Positions 53,995 to 63,083 of a stretch of DNA of 64,000 bases are shown piece after piece. The DNA comes from Afifella marina DSM 2698 (GTDB lineage: Bacteria; Pseudomonadota; Alphaproteobacteria; Rhizobiales; Afifellaceae), in contig NZ_FMVW01000005.1 in assembly GCF_900102695.1 (NCBI RefSeq), positions 62,001 through 126,000 of the forward strand, read 5' to 3'. A model generated the notes under the pieces. It saw nothing but the letters and a program-made list of their open reading frames with translations, made no database searches and was not told the origin of the DNA. Both the position numbers and the translations under genes were made by a program. The first letter of the stretch is position 1. Every line of letters begins with the position of its first letter.

Positions 53995-55854
53995 TCAGTA
54001 GACGCGCTTCTTCGGCTCGATATAGGGCACGTCGTTCGACATGGTGTAGGTGTGCACCGGCCGGTCTTCGAGGCGCACCGTGTGGGCGGCATCGTCGATG
54101 AAGGCGAGGCTGTGCTTCATCCAGTTCTGGTCGTCGCGCTCCGGGAAATCCTCGCGCGCGTGGGCGCCGCGGCTTTCGTGCCGGTTGGCGGCCGCTTCCA
54201 TCGTCACCACCGCCTGGGTGATGAGGTTCTGGAATTCCATCGTCTCGACGAGATCGCTGTTCCAGATGAGGGAGCGGTCGGTGACGCCGATGTCTTCGGC
54301 GCCGCGCCAGACTTCGTCGATCAGCTTGCGGCCTTCCTCGAGCACCGGGCCGTCGCGGAAGACGGCGCAGTTCGACTGCATCACCTTCTGCATGCGGTCG
54401 CGCAGCGCCGCCGTCGGCGTGCCGCCCTTGGCGTAGCGGGCGCGGTCGAGACGGGAGAGCGCGAAATCGTCGGAGCCCGCGGGAAGATCCGGATGGCGCT
54501 CGCCGGGGGTCACCGTTTCGGCGCAGCGATCGCCGACGGCCCGGCCGAAGACGACGAGGTCGATGAGCGAGTTGGAGCCGAGGCGGTTGGCGCCGTGGAC
54601 GGAGACGCAGGCGGCCTCGCCGACGGCCATCAGGCCCGGCACGACGGTATCGGGATCGCCGCCGACCTTGGTCAGCACTTCGCCGTGATAGTTCGTCGGC
54701 ACGCCGCCCATATTGTAGTGGACGGTCGGGAGGACCGGGATCGGCTCCTTGGTGACGTCGACGCCAGCGAAGATTTTTGCGGTTTCAGAGATGCCCGGCA
54801 GGCGCTCGTGCAGGACGGCCGGATCGAGATGCTCAAGGTGCAGCTCGATATGGTCCTTCTCCTTGCCGACGCCGCGGCCTTCGCGGATTTCGATGGTCAT
54901 GGCGCGCGAAACGACGTCGCGGGAGGCGAGATCCTTCGCGGACGGCGCGTAACGCTCCATGAAGCGCTCGCCTTCGGAGTTCGTCAGATAGCCGCCCTCG
55001 CCGCGCGAGCCCTCGGTGATGAGGCAGCCGGCGCCATAGATGCCGGTCGGGTGGAACTGCACGAATTCCATGTCCTGCAGCGGCAGGCCGGCGCGCAAGA
55101 CCATGCCGTTGCCGTCGCCGGTGCAGATATGCGCCGAGGTGCAGGAGAAATAGGCGCGGCCGTAACCGCCGGTCGCCAGAATCGTCTTATGGGCGCGGAA
55201 GCGGTGGAGAGAGCCGTCTTCCAGGCAGAGCGCGATGACGCCGCGGCACTGGCCTTCGTCCATGATCAGATCGATGGCGAAATATTCGATGTAGAATTCC
55301 GCCGAATGCTTCAGCGCCTGGCCGTACATGGTGTGCAGCATGGCGTGGCCGGTGCGGTCGGCGGCGGCGCAGGTGCGCTGTGCCGTGCCTTCGCCGAAGC
55401 GGGTGGTCATGCCGCCGAAGGGACGCTGATAGATCTTGCCCTCTTCGGTGCGCGAGAAGGGCACGCCCCAATGCTCGAGCTCGTAGACGGCTTTCGGCGC
55501 GTTGCGGCAGAGATATTCGATGGCGTCCTGGTCGCCGAGCCAGTCCGACCCTTTGACGGTGTCGTACATGTGCCAGCGCCAGTCGTCCTCGCCCATATTG
55601 CCGAGGGCCGCCGAGATGCCGCCCTGGGCGGCGACCGTGTGGGAGCGGGTCGGGAAGACCTTGCTGATGCAGGCGGTCTTGAGGCCGGCCTGCGAGGCGC
55701 CGAGTGCTGCCCGAAGGCCCGCGCCGCCCGCACCGATGACAACCACGTCGAAGGCATGGTCGATGATCGGATAGGCTTTGCCGTTTTGTTTGGGGGCGCT
55801 TGTCGCGCCGTTCGATTGTCCGTTCTGGCCGTTGGTCGCCAAGTCAGCCTCCAA
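53995..55854 (-). CDS. sdhA: succinate dehydrogenase flavoprotein subunit
   Basis: The 619-residue SdhA oxidises succinate to fumarate in complex II. The N-terminus has an extra polar stretch (1 to about 30) before the FAD-binding [20 protein letters not shown]. The FAD-linked His is His72 in [26 protein letters not shown], the active-site segment [18 protein letters not shown] and the Arg-rich DRPVHTYTM end are typical. It overlaps sdhD by 11 bases. Unusually for this order, a terminator follows and no sdhB is present downstream. Confidence 0.97.
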   Translation of the reverse strand: MEADLATNGQNGQSNGATSAPKQNGKAYPIIDHAFDVVVIGAGGAGLRAALGASQAGLKTACISKVFPTRSHTVAAQGGISAALGNMGEDDWRWHMYDTVKGSDWLGDQDAIEYLCRNAPKAVYELEHWGVPFSRTEEGKIYQRPFGGMTTRFGEGTAQRTCAAADRTGHAMLHTMYGQALKHSAEFYIEYFAIDLIMDEGQCRGVIALCLEDGSLHRFRAHKTILATGGYGRAYFSCTSAHICTGDGNGMVLRAGLPLQDMEFVQFHPTGIYGAGCLITEGSRGEGGYLTNSEGERFMERYAPSAKDLASRDVVSRAMTIEIREGRGVGKEKDHIELHLEHLDPAVLHERLPGISETAKIFAGVDVTKEPIPVLPTVHYNMGGVPTNYHGEVLTKVGGDPDTVVPGLMAVGEAACVSVHGANRLGSNSLIDLVVFGRAVGDRCAETVTPGERHPDLPAGSDDFALSRLDRARYAKGGTPTAALRDRMQKVMQSNCAVFRDGPVLEEGRKLIDEVWRGAEDIGVTDRSLIWNSDLVETMEFQNLITQAVVTMEAAANRHESRGAHAREDFPERDDQNWMKHSLAFIDDAAHTVRLEDRPVHTYTMSNDVPYIEPKKRVY

Positions 55855-56218
55855 GGGCGATGATCAGGATGGAAAGGATGCCGAGGATGGCCATCGCGTA
55901 GGTGAAGAGGGTGTTGGCGAGATAGCTCAACACCTTCACACCTTCGTGGTGGATGTAATCCTCGATCACCGATTCCATGCCGATGCGCATGTGCAAAGAG
56001 AGATTGAAGGTGAGGCCGATGAGGATCGCCGCGATGAAGGGGTTGGCGATGCGGTCATGGGCCGTCTGGTAATCCGCCCCGACGAGGGAGGCGAGGATCA
56101 AGAGGAAGGCGAGAACCAGCGGGATGTTGGCGAAGGCCGTGATCCGCTGCTGGATGAAATGGCCGGTGCCCTCCTTGGCGGAGCCGCGGCCGCGGGCTTT
56201 TGCAAGCGGTGTGCGCAT
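55844..56218 (-). CDS. sdhD: succinate dehydrogenase membrane anchor subunit
   Basis: The 124-residue subunit has three membrane helices (about 33-50, 61-80 and 97-121). It contains [19 protein letters not shown], SdhD-like quinone-site sequence, and [19 protein letters not shown] in the second half. It lies between sdhC (12 bases) and sdhA (overlap). With SdhC it anchors complex II and binds heme b and ubiquinone. Confidence 0.92.
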   Translation of the reverse strand: MRTPLAKARGRGSAKEGTGHFIQQRITAFANIPLVLAFLLILASLVGADYQTAHDRIANPFIAAILIGLTFNLSLHMRIGMESVIEDYIHHEGVKVLSYLANTLFTYAMAILGILSILIIALGG

Positions 56219-56230
56219 GACGGGGCCTTT

Positions 56231-56626
56231 CTAGAGGGCGAGGAGGATGACGATCCACAAAAGCAGGGTGAGGCCGACGGAGCCGGCGAGCGACGCCCAG
56301 GCGAGCTTCTGCGTCACGGGCTTGTCGTAGCCTGCGCCCGTGTCCCAGATGAAGTGGCGGATGGCGCCCATCAGATGCTGCATGAGCACCCAGGTGTAGC
56401 CGAAGAGGACCAGCCAGCCGAAGGGCGAGCCGAAGAACCAAGTCGCCCAGCCATAGGCTTCCGGCCCCAAAGCGAGGGCGACGATCCAGCCAATGAAGAA
56501 AAGCGAGCCGATATAAAGGCCGATGCCGGTGATGCGGTGCAAGATCGAGGTGACCATGGTGATCGGCCAGCGGTAGATCTGCGTGAAGGGCGACAGTGGT
56601 CGCTGTCGTTCAGTCAAATCTTTCAT
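56231..56626 (-). CDS. sdhC: succinate dehydrogenase cytochrome b556 subunit
   Basis: The 131-residue subunit carries the SdhC signature RPLSPFTQIYRWPITMVTSI and LHRITGIGLYIGSLFFIGW (two adjoining stretches, residues 8-47). The heme-ligand region is HLMGAIRHFIWDTG. Three membrane helices are predicted. It is the first gene of sdhCDA. The 163-base gap upstream contains a CATGCC/GGCATG palindrome (56698-56710) that may be part of its control region. Confidence 0.94.
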   Translation of the reverse strand: MKDLTERQRPLSPFTQIYRWPITMVTSILHRITGIGLYIGSLFFIGWIVALALGPEAYGWATWFFGSPFGWLVLFGYTWVLMQHLMGAIRHFIWDTGAGYDKPVTQKLAWASLAGSVGLTLLLWIVILLAL

Positions 56627-56789
56627 CGAGCGCTCCTTGGCCCCTTCATAACGTGCCGGTCGGGTGTTGCAAACGCGCCGGTGGGATAATGCTCATACAT
56701 GCCAGGCATGCGACGATTGGCTTTGCTCCGGCGCGCGCAAGCAAAGTCGCCGGCGCGAAGACATGCTGTGCTCTTTGTGCGACCGTTCA

Positions 56790-57008
56790 TCAATAGTCGC
56801 TTAAGCGAAAATCGTCTCCTGCACTTTCGGCCTGCCAGTCGCCGTCGACGTCCTTGACGATCGCCTGGGCGCAGATCGTGCGCTTCGCCTCCGTGTCGAA
56901 GGTCATGGAGGGGGCGCCGTGCAATTGCCAGCCGCCATTGAGGGCGGCGGAGACGCGCTTGCAGAAGGCGGCGTCGTCGGGGCCGGTGAGAAGACGGTAG
57001 AGCTTCAT
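56790..57008 (-). CDS. DUF1737 protein
   Basis: The 72-residue protein starts MKLYRLLTGPDDAAFCKRVS and continues AALNGGWQLHGAPSMTFD, the DUF1737 pattern. Its ATG overlaps the stop of the lyase gene (ATGA), so it is translated with it. It has two cysteines (CKRV and TICAQA). Function is unknown; similar small genes accompany CoA-ester lyases in other alphaproteobacteria. Confidence 0.82.
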   Translation of the reverse strand: MKLYRLLTGPDDAAFCKRVSAALNGGWQLHGAPSMTFDTEAKRTICAQAIVKDVDGDWQAESAGDDFRLSDY

Positions 57009-57874
57009 GCTTGATCTCTGTCGGCGATTGCACGCGCTCTGGCAAGCAGGCTTTCGGTGACATGTAAATGCAGCCTTTCGACCATGCGTCCGTCGATGCC
57101 GATCGCGCCCTTGCCGGCATGTTCCGGCCGGGCGAAGGCGGCAACGATCGTCTCGGCTTCGGCGATCTCTTCGGCGCTCGGCGCAAAGATGCGGTTCGCG
57201 GTCTCGATCTGGCGGGGATGGATGAGGCTCTTGCCGTCGAAGCCGAGGGCGCGCGCCTGAGCGCATTCGGCCTCGAGACGGGCGTTGTCGCCGAAATCGT
57301 TCAAGACGCCGTCGATGGCGACAAGCCCATAGGCGCGGGCGGCGGCGATGACGCTCATCATCCAGGGCAGGAAGGCGCCGCGATCCGGGTCCGGCCTGAC
57401 GCCCGTCTCCTTGGCGAGATCGTTGAGGCCGAGGACGAAGCCTTTGAGCGGCAGTCTTTGCGACGAGGCGGCGATTTCGGCGAGGTTGAGAAGCGCCTTC
57501 GGCGTCTCGATCATCGCCCAGAGCGCGGTGCGCTCCAGCGCGTCGGCCTGGTCGAGCGCGTCGGCGAGGATTTTGAGATCCGCCGCGCTTTCTACCTTCG
57601 GGACGAGAATGCCCTGCGGGCGCGCGGCGAGGGCGGCGAGAAGATCCTCCGTCGCCCATTGGCTCGAAAGACCGTTGATGCGCAAGATGACGGGTGCAGA
57701 GAAAGGCTCGGCGAGAGCATCGCGCAGCGCCTCGCGGGCGTCGTTCTTGGCGTCGGGGGCGACGGCGTCTTCGAGATCGACGATGATGGCGTCGGCGGCA
57801 AGGCCGCGCGCCTTGGCGAGAGCGCGGGGCTTGTCGGCCGGGACGTAAATGAGCGAGCGGAAGACAGGCGGCAT
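57005..57874 (-). CDS. CitE-like CoA-ester lyase (HpcH/HpaI family)
   Basis: The 289-residue protein belongs to the citrate lyase beta-like family, which cleaves or hydrolyses acyl-CoA esters such as malyl- or citramalyl-CoA. Typical parts are FRSLIYVPADKPRALAKARG at the start, DAIIVDLEDAVAPDAKNDAR near residue 28, ILRINGLSSQWATEDL, LVPKVESAADL with a metal-binding Glu, IETPKALLNL and GFDGKSLIHPRQIE. The exact substrate cannot be told. It is downstream of hbd and coupled to DUF1737. Confidence 0.88.
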   Translation of the reverse strand: MPPVFRSLIYVPADKPRALAKARGLAADAIIVDLEDAVAPDAKNDAREALRDALAEPFSAPVILRINGLSSQWATEDLLAALAARPQGILVPKVESAADLKILADALDQADALERTALWAMIETPKALLNLAEIAASSQRLPLKGFVLGLNDLAKETGVRPDPDRGAFLPWMMSVIAAARAYGLVAIDGVLNDFGDNARLEAECAQARALGFDGKSLIHPRQIETANRIFAPSAEEIAEAETIVAAFARPEHAGKGAIGIDGRMVERLHLHVTESLLARARAIADRDQA

Positions 57875-57973
57875 GGGTCGTCTCCGAGAATCGTGTCCGG
57901 TTCGGGTGGAGGCCGCAGTCCCGGCCTGGCGCGGCCCGCGATCAGTCTTGCGGCGCGCGCGAGATGGCGGGGC

Positions 57974-58855
57974 TCAGCGGGTCGGGACCGGCTCGTCGCT
58001 GCGGTAATCGTAAAAGCCGCGGCCCGCCTTGCGGCCGAGCCAGCCGGCCTCGACATATTTCACCAGGAGCGGGCAGGGGCGGTATTTGGAATCGGCCAGC
58101 CCCTCGTAGAGCATCTGCATGATCGACAGGCAGGTATCGAGACCGATGAAATCGGCAAGCTGCAAGGGGCCCATCGGGTGGTGCGCGCCAAGCCGCATCG
58201 CCGTGTCGATCGCCTCCACATTGCCGACGCCTTCATAGAGCGTGTAGATCGCCTCGTTGATCATCGGCATCAGGATGCGGTTGACCATGAAGGCGGGAAA
58301 ATCTTCCGCCACCGCGATCTTCTTGCCGAGCGAGGTGACGAAGCGCTTCGCCTCTTCGAAGGTCGTATCTTCCGTCGCGATGCCGCGTACGAGCTCGGCG
58401 AGCTCCATCACCGGCACCGGATTCATGAAATGCATGCCGATGAAGCGCTCGGCGCGGTCGGTCGCGGCGGCAAGCCGGGTGATCGAAATCGACGAGGTGT
58501 TGGTGGCGATCATCGCCTCGGGATCGAGGATCGGACAGACCTCGGCGAACACCTTGCGCTTGACCGCCTCGTCTTCCGTCGCCGCCTCGATGAGAAGGTC
58601 GGCCGGCGCCAATCCTTCGACGCCCTTGGCGGGACGCACACGGGCGAGCGCCGCCTGACGCTCTTCTTCGCTGATGCGGCCGGAGGAGCGCTGACGGGCG
58701 AGCGTGCCTTCCAGGGTGGCGAGCCCCGCCTGCAGCCGGTCGGGTGAAATATCGTGCAGAATCACATCGTAACCGGCCAAAGCGCAGACATGGGCAATGC
58801 CTGCGCCCATCTGGCCTGCACCCACTATGGCGACCGTCTTGATCTCATCTGCCAT
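57974..58855 (-). CDS. hbd: 3-hydroxybutyryl-CoA dehydrogenase
   Basis: The 293-residue enzyme oxidises 3-hydroxybutyryl-CoA to acetoacetyl-CoA (or the reverse in butanoate/PHB metabolism). The NAD-binding GAGQMGAGIAHVCALAGYDV is at residues 12-31. Catalytic-His segment FIGMHFMNPVPVMEL near residue 137, INEAIYTLYEGVG near 206 and MGPLQLADFIGLDTCLSIM follow, then GLGRKAGRGFYDY-like end (AGWLGRKAGRGFYDYR). It follows etfA, a common order in this group. The length fits the single-domain family. Confidence 0.95.
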   Translation of the reverse strand: MADEIKTVAIVGAGQMGAGIAHVCALAGYDVILHDISPDRLQAGLATLEGTLARQRSSGRISEEERQAALARVRPAKGVEGLAPADLLIEAATEDEAVKRKVFAEVCPILDPEAMIATNTSSISITRLAAATDRAERFIGMHFMNPVPVMELAELVRGIATEDTTFEEAKRFVTSLGKKIAVAEDFPAFMVNRILMPMINEAIYTLYEGVGNVEAIDTAMRLGAHHPMGPLQLADFIGLDTCLSIMQMLYEGLADSKYRPCPLLVKYVEAGWLGRKAGRGFYDYRSDEPVPTR

Positions 58856-58940
58856 GGATCATCTCTGTTGCTGGTGCTTGCCTCGAATATCGAGCAAGCT
58901 TCGGAAAAGGGGAAGTGTGCGTCGCAACATTTTCCGCGTT

Positions 58941-58980
58941 GCAACGGGCCCCTCTTGACGCAGGAAGGAGGGGCCGTTGC
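58941..58980. terminator. long hairpin between etfA and hbd
   Basis: GCAACGGGCCCCTC (58941-58954) pairs with GAGGGGCCGTTGC (58968-58980) apart from one bulged G, around a 13-base loop. There is no T-run on either strand. It lies in the 152-base etfA-hbd gap and may partly separate their expression. Confidence 0.5.
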
Positions 58981-59007
58981 TCTGGTTTGCGGCGGCTACG
59001 ATTTATA

Positions 59008-59952
59008 TCATGCAGCGCTCTTGTCGAGCTCTGCGGTGAGCTCCGGCAGCGCCGTGAACAGATCTGCGACGAGACCGTAATCGGCGACCTGGAAAATCGG
59101 CGCCTCCTCGTCTTTGTTGATCGCCACGATGACTTTGGAATCCTTCATCCCCGCCAGATGCTGGATAGCACCGGAGATGCCGCAGGCGATGTAAAGATCG
59201 GGCGCCACGATCTTGCCGGTCTGGCCCACCTGCCAGTCGTTGGGGGCGTAGCCCGCATCGACCGCGGCCCGGCTGGCGCCGACCGCCGCGCCGAGCTTGT
59301 CGGCGAAGGGCAGCATGACCTCTTCGAACTTCTCCTTGGAGCCGAGCGCACGCCCGCCGGAGACGATGATCTTGGCGGCGGCGAGTTCCGGGCGTTCGCT
59401 TTCCTGGATCTTGGCACTGAGATAGCGCGATTTTCCGAGATCGGCCGGGGCCGACACCGTCTCGATCAGCGCTTCGCCGCCGGCTTCGGCCGCCTGGAAG
59501 GCGGATGTGCGCACCGTCACCACTTTCTTGGCGTCTTTCGCCTTCACCGTCTGGATGGCGTTGCCGGCATAGATCGGGCGCTTGAACGTGTCGGGCGCCA
59601 CGACCTCGACGATGTCGGAGACCTGCATCACGTCGAGGAGGGCAGCAACGCGCGGCATGACGTTCTTGCCGCCGGTGGTGGCGGGGGCGAGAACGGCGTC
59701 ATAATCGCCGGCGAGGCCCGCAACCAGATCCGCCATCGGCTCTGCCAGATGATGGGCGAGCGCCTCGTCTTCGGCGATAAGCACCTTGGCGACGCCCGCA
59801 AGCTTCGCCGCCTCTTCGGCCGCCGGGCGCACATCCTTGCCGGCCACGAGAATGTGAACGTCTCCGCCCATCTCCTTGGCGGCGGTGAGCGCCTTGGCGG
59901 TCGCCTCGTTGAGGCTCTGATTGTCGTGTTCTGCGACGAGTAGAATGGTCAT
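59008..59952 (-). CDS. etfA: electron transfer flavoprotein alpha subunit
   Basis: The 314-residue subunit carries FAD and passes electrons from acyl-CoA dehydrogenases to ETF-quinone oxidoreductase. The N-terminal half has [20 protein letters not shown]. The C-terminal FAD domain has [40 protein letters not shown] and [20 protein letters not shown] followed by [14 protein letters not shown]. It is 11 bases downstream of etfB. Confidence 0.97.
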   Translation of the reverse strand: MTILLVAEHDNQSLNEATAKALTAAKEMGGDVHILVAGKDVRPAAEEAAKLAGVAKVLIAEDEALAHHLAEPMADLVAGLAGDYDAVLAPATTGGKNVMPRVAALLDVMQVSDIVEVVAPDTFKRPIYAGNAIQTVKAKDAKKVVTVRTSAFQAAEAGGEALIETVSAPADLGKSRYLSAKIQESERPELAAAKIIVSGGRALGSKEKFEEVMLPFADKLGAAVGASRAAVDAGYAPNDWQVGQTGKIVAPDLYIACGISGAIQHLAGMKDSKVIVAINKDEEAPIFQVADYGLVADLFTALPELTAELDKSAA

Positions 59953-59963
59953 TTCGCGATCCC

Positions 59964-60713
59964 TCAGAGTACGCCCGCTTCGTTTTTGAGTTTTTCGACG
60001 AGTTCGGCTGGGGAACCCACCATGACGCCGGCCTGGCGCTTCGCCGGCTCGCGCGTCTCCACGACTTCGAGGCGCGGCGTGAGATCGACGCCGTAATCGT
60101 CGGCCGTCTTCGTCTCGATCGGCTTCTTCTTCGCCTTCATGATGTTGGGAAGCGAGGCGTAACGCGGCTGGTTGAGGCGCAGATCGGCCGTGACCACCGC
60201 CGGCAGAGCGATCGAGAGGGTTTCAAGACCGCCGTCGATCTCGCGGGTGACTTCCGCTTCCTCGCCCTTGATCTGTAGTTCCTTCAGGAAGGTGCCCTGC
60301 GACCAGCCGAGAAGGGCCGCAAGCATCTGGCCCGTCTGATTGCAATCGTCGTCGATCGCCTGCTTGCCCATGATGACGAGGCCGGGCGCTTCGGCCTCGA
60401 CGATCGCTTTCAGGATCTTGGCGACGGCGAGCGGCTCCACGGTGCCGTCCGCCTGGACGAGAATGCCGCGATCGGCCCCCATGGCGAGCGCCGTGCGGAT
60501 CGTCTCCTGCGATTGCGAGGGACCGACGGAGACGATGACGATCTCCTCGGCGCTGCCTGCCTCCTTGAGGCGAATGGCTTCTTCGACCGCGATCTCGTCG
60601 AAGGGATTCATCGACATCTTCACATTGGCGAGGTCGACGCCGGTGCCATCGGCCTTGACGCGCGCCTTCACGTTGTAGTCGAGCACTCGCTTGACCGGGA
60701 CGAGAACTTTCAT
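59964..60713 (-). CDS. etfB: electron transfer flavoprotein beta subunit
   Basis: The 249-residue subunit begins [20 protein letters not shown]. It has [19 protein letters not shown] near residue 35, the AMP-binding region [20 protein letters not shown] near residue 126 and [20 protein letters not shown] near residue 175, the ETF-beta signature with its Lys/Arg recognition loop. It forms an operon with etfA and probably hbd. It is divergent from msrA across 177 bases. Confidence 0.97.
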   Translation of the reverse strand: MKVLVPVKRVLDYNVKARVKADGTGVDLANVKMSMNPFDEIAVEEAIRLKEAGSAEEIVIVSVGPSQSQETIRTALAMGADRGILVQADGTVEPLAVAKILKAIVEAEAPGLVIMGKQAIDDDCNQTGQMLAALLGWSQGTFLKELQIKGEEAEVTREIDGGLETLSIALPAVVTADLRLNQPRYASLPNIMKAKKKPIETKTADDYGVDLTPRLEVVETREPAKRQAGVMVGSPAELVEKLKNEAGVL

Positions 60714-60890
60714 CAGGCAATCTCCCTTGTTTGCCCCCGGTTAGCGTTGCTCACCGACGGTGGCAAGAGAGCGCACCCCAAAGTTTCCGTTAACGTCAGC
60801 CTCCGTTCGTGCGTCAAAGCCGCGTGAGGCGCCTCGTCGCAGGCGGCGAGCTGCACCATATCGGCGTAAGGACGCTCGTGAGGTTTTGTC

Positions 60891-61574
60891 ATGAAAGCCA
60901 TTTTTGCTGCCGTCGCAGCTTTCGCCATGCTTGCCCTCGCAACCGCCGCCGGGGCGCAGGAGGGGGCGCAAGAGAAGGCGGGCCAGGCGCCGGGGGGCCA
61001 AGAAACCGCCATCTTCGCCGGCGGCTGTTTCTGGTGCGTGGAAGCCGATTTTGACAAGGTGCCGGGCGTCAAGGAGACGATCTCCGGCTTCACCGGCGGG
61101 GAGGTGCGCAATCCGACCTATCATCAAGTCTCGGCCGGCGGGACGGGCCACAAAGAGGCGGTGAAGATCACCTACGATCCAAGTGTCGTCAGCTACGAAA
61201 AGCTTCTCGACGTCTTCTGGCATTCCGTCGATCCGACCGATGCGGGCGGGCAGTTCTGCGACCGCGGCGACAGCTACACGACGGCGATCTTTGCGCTCGA
61301 CGATGAGCAGCTTAAGGCCGCCAAAGCCTCCAAGACGGCGACCGAAAAAGAGCTCGGCCAGAAAATCGTGACGGAGATCGAGGGGGCCGGAGAATTCTGG
61401 CCGGCGGAGGCCTATCACCAGAACTATTACAAGAGCGACGAGCGCATCCTGTCGCGCTTCGGCTACGTCACCAAGGCCTATGCCTATAAGGGCTACCGTG
61501 AAGGCTGCGGCCGCGATCAGCGGCTGAAGCAATTGTGGGGCTCAGAGTCTCTGCGCGGGATCAAGCAGAGCTGA
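60891..61574 (+). CDS. msrA: peptide methionine sulfoxide reductase MsrA, exported form
   Basis: The 227-residue protein repairs S-methionine sulfoxide in proteins. A signal peptide (AIFAAVAAFAMLALATAAGA, residues 3-22) indicates a periplasmic enzyme. The catalytic GGCFWCVE places the nucleophilic Cys at residue 46. GEVRNPTYHQVSAGGTGHKE and FWPAEAYHQNYY are typical. The C-terminal CGRD may hold the resolving Cys. GAGG lies several bases before the ATG. Confidence 0.95.
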   Translation: MKAIFAAVAAFAMLALATAAGAQEGAQEKAGQAPGGQETAIFAGGCFWCVEADFDKVPGVKETISGFTGGEVRNPTYHQVSAGGTGHKEAVKITYDPSVVSYEKLLDVFWHSVDPTDAGGQFCDRGDSYTTAIFALDDEQLKAAKASKTATEKELGQKIVTEIEGAGEFWPAEAYHQNYYKSDERILSRFGYVTKAYAYKGYREGCGRDQRLKQLWGSESLRGIKQS

Positions 61575-61605
61575 GGGTCGCAGCCGGTTTCTTCAGAAGG
61601 CAGGT

Positions 61606-61944
61606 TCAGGGCGTGCGCGGGGCGAAGAGGATGATCGCGGTGCCGAGAAGGCAAACGCCCGCCCCCATCAGATCCCAGCGGTCCGGCCTGAGCCCTTCGA
61701 CGCTCCACAGCCAGAGAAGCGAGGCGGCGATATAAACGCCGCCATAGGCGGCATAAGCGCGCCCGGCCGCATCCGTCCCAACGAAGGTCAGCGCCGAGGC
61801 GAAGACGAGCAAAGAGACGAGGCCCGGCGCCAGCCACCAGACCGATCGGTCGAGCCGCAGCCAGGCCCAGAAGGCGAAGCAGCCGGCGATCTCGGCAATC
61901 GCCGCGACGACATAGGCGAGGGCAGTCTGCAACGCGGGCTCCAT
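61606..61944 (-). CDS. YnfA/UPF0060 family membrane protein
   Basis: The 112-residue protein has four membrane helices ([20 protein letters not shown] near residue 8, [54 protein letters not shown]) and [12 protein letters not shown]-type UPF0060 sequence. The family is related to small multidrug transporters, but its substrate is unknown. Starts at 61968 (MARRKPFAM) and 61944 are both possible; the latter gives the usual length. It converges with msrA. Confidence 0.88.
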   Translation of the reverse strand: MEPALQTALAYVVAAIAEIAGCFAFWAWLRLDRSVWWLAPGLVSLLVFASALTFVGTDAAGRAYAAYGGVYIAASLLWLWSVEGLRPDRWDLMGAGVCLLGTAIILFAPRTP

Positions 61945-62184
61945 GGCGAATGGCTTTCGCCGTGCCATAGCCGATCGGCGCAGGCAGGCCAAACCGCGGA
62001 AAGGCAGAGGCGCGATCGGGGGCTTCTCAAATCTTCCCGAACAAGAGGCCTGCAATTAGTTGTGCGGCTCTCATCCCTCTTCGTAGCGGGTTATCCGGGC
62101 GCCAAAACCCGCCCTTGGAAGGCTTATCGCCTTTCCCTTTTTCGCCCGGCTTGTGCTATTCTTTCGATGCGAGGAGTTTCAACT
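61945..62184. other. upstream region of the YnfA-like and VbhA-like genes
   Basis: The 240-base gap between two divergent genes carries no convincing open frame. It holds the ribosome-binding site GAGGAG of the VbhA-like gene and, presumably, both promoters; none could be assigned with confidence. Confidence 0.35.
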
Positions 62185-62397
62185 ATGAACGTCGAGCAAA
62201 AGCGCCGGGACCGATCGCCCGAAGCCGTCGAGCGCCGTCGGCGCGCCGTCGAAGAGGCGGCGGCCGCAAACTATCGTCAGGGTCTGTCGCCGAGCCCCGC
62301 TTACGCCGCCGCCATGGAGCAATTCGTGTCTGGCGAGATCACCATGGACGAGCTGCACGCCATCGGTGTGCGGTCCACGTCGGTCGGCCGGACATGA
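62185..62397 (+). CDS. VbhA-like antitoxin-family small protein
   Basis: The 70-residue protein resembles VbhA/FicA-type antitoxins, which block Fic AMP-transferases: RRRAVEEAAAANYRQGLSPS followed by AMEQFVSGEITMDELHAIGV. In VbhA the inhibitory helix carries an (S/T)xxxE(G/N) motif. Here the corresponding region reads NYRQGL, with Gln in place of Glu, so inhibition may be lost or altered. GAGGAG is eight bases before the ATG. No Fic gene is in the window. It is followed by a strong terminator. Confidence 0.6.
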   Translation: MNVEQKRRDRSPEAVERRRRAVEEAAAANYRQGLSPSPAYAAAMEQFVSGEITMDELHAIGVRSTSVGRT

Positions 62398-62424
62398 AAA
62401 AGCCCCGTCGAAACGGGGCTTTTT
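62397..62424. terminator. bidirectional intrinsic terminator
   Basis: AGCCCCGT and ACGGGGCT pair around a CGAA loop, flanked by A4 on the left and T5 on the right. It starts at the end of the VbhA-like gene and could stop transcription from both sides. Confidence 0.9.
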
Positions 62425-62539
62425 GCTGACACCGTGACCAGCTTGTCATCGCCCATCACAGCGGCCCTTACGGGACTTAAATCCCGGATTTCTCCGGGGC
62501 CACCCGAGAAATGGGCTTCTCTGCCCGTTTTGTCAAATC

Positions 62540-62956
62540 TTACATGCCAAGAGATCGGCGAATGCACTCGCGAATTTCTTCCATCTTTTCTGCGGGTAAT
62601 ACGCGAATATCGTAGTCTCGTTCACCTTGGTTGTTTTTGCCGCGGTCGAGCAGCTTCAGGCGGTGAAATGCAACGCATATGATCATGTCTGCCTTCACCC
62701 ACATGGTTGGTTGGGCGTAGGGAAACGGCAGCGGTGGATCCAATTCCAGAATACAATTGTATGGCTGCAGGGTTCTGGGCCTTGTCGTGCTCAAAGGCAC
62801 GATCGTGCACAATTGTTCTCTTCCAGGAAGGGGCGGAGATACCACGATCGCGGGACGTCGCTTCCGCATCTCAGGGACACGGAAGCCTTCGTTGAGATCA
62901 ACGCGAAGAATAGTCCCGATTTGCGGATGACGCAGGATGCCCATAAAGAACATCAT
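62540..62956 (-). CDS. PemK/MazF-like toxin-family protein
   Basis: The 138-residue protein has the PemK/MazF pattern: IGTILRVDLNEGFRVPEMRK, then RRPAIVVSPPLPGREQLCTI with the conserved Arg-Pro, VPLSTTRP and a late WVKADMI segment. MazF-like enzymes cleave RNA at short motifs and are normally held by an antitoxin encoded just upstream. Here the 127 bases upstream contain no such gene, so the partner is elsewhere, lost, or the divergent-looking VbhA-like gene nearby is unrelated. The local sequence is AT-richer than the surroundings. Starts at 62956 or 62944 are possible. Confidence 0.7.
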   Translation of the reverse strand: MMFFMGILRHPQIGTILRVDLNEGFRVPEMRKRRPAIVVSPPLPGREQLCTIVPLSTTRPRTLQPYNCILELDPPLPFPYAQPTMWVKADMIICVAFHRLKLLDRGKNNQGERDYDIRVLPAEKMEEIRECIRRSLGM

Positions 62957-63083
62957 TTGTCATAATTCTGGGATGAAGAAAGTAGGCTTTATGGCCGCAA
63001 TATAATTCCTGCAGATTCTGTCGTTTAACGTTCGATCTGAGCATTATGATCCAGATCTCGACGCCTGGGCGCTGTGATCTGGC

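Noticed and set aside
54052-55863. Open frame of about 600 codons opposite sdhA
   Set aside because: SdhA is unmistakable; the other strand shows no conserved motifs and is a composition shadow.
62461-62510. tRNA fragment or attachment site
   Set aside because: GGGACTTAAATCCC looks a little like a T-arm, but the loop has six bases, lacks the TTC motif, and no acceptor stem follows at the right distance.
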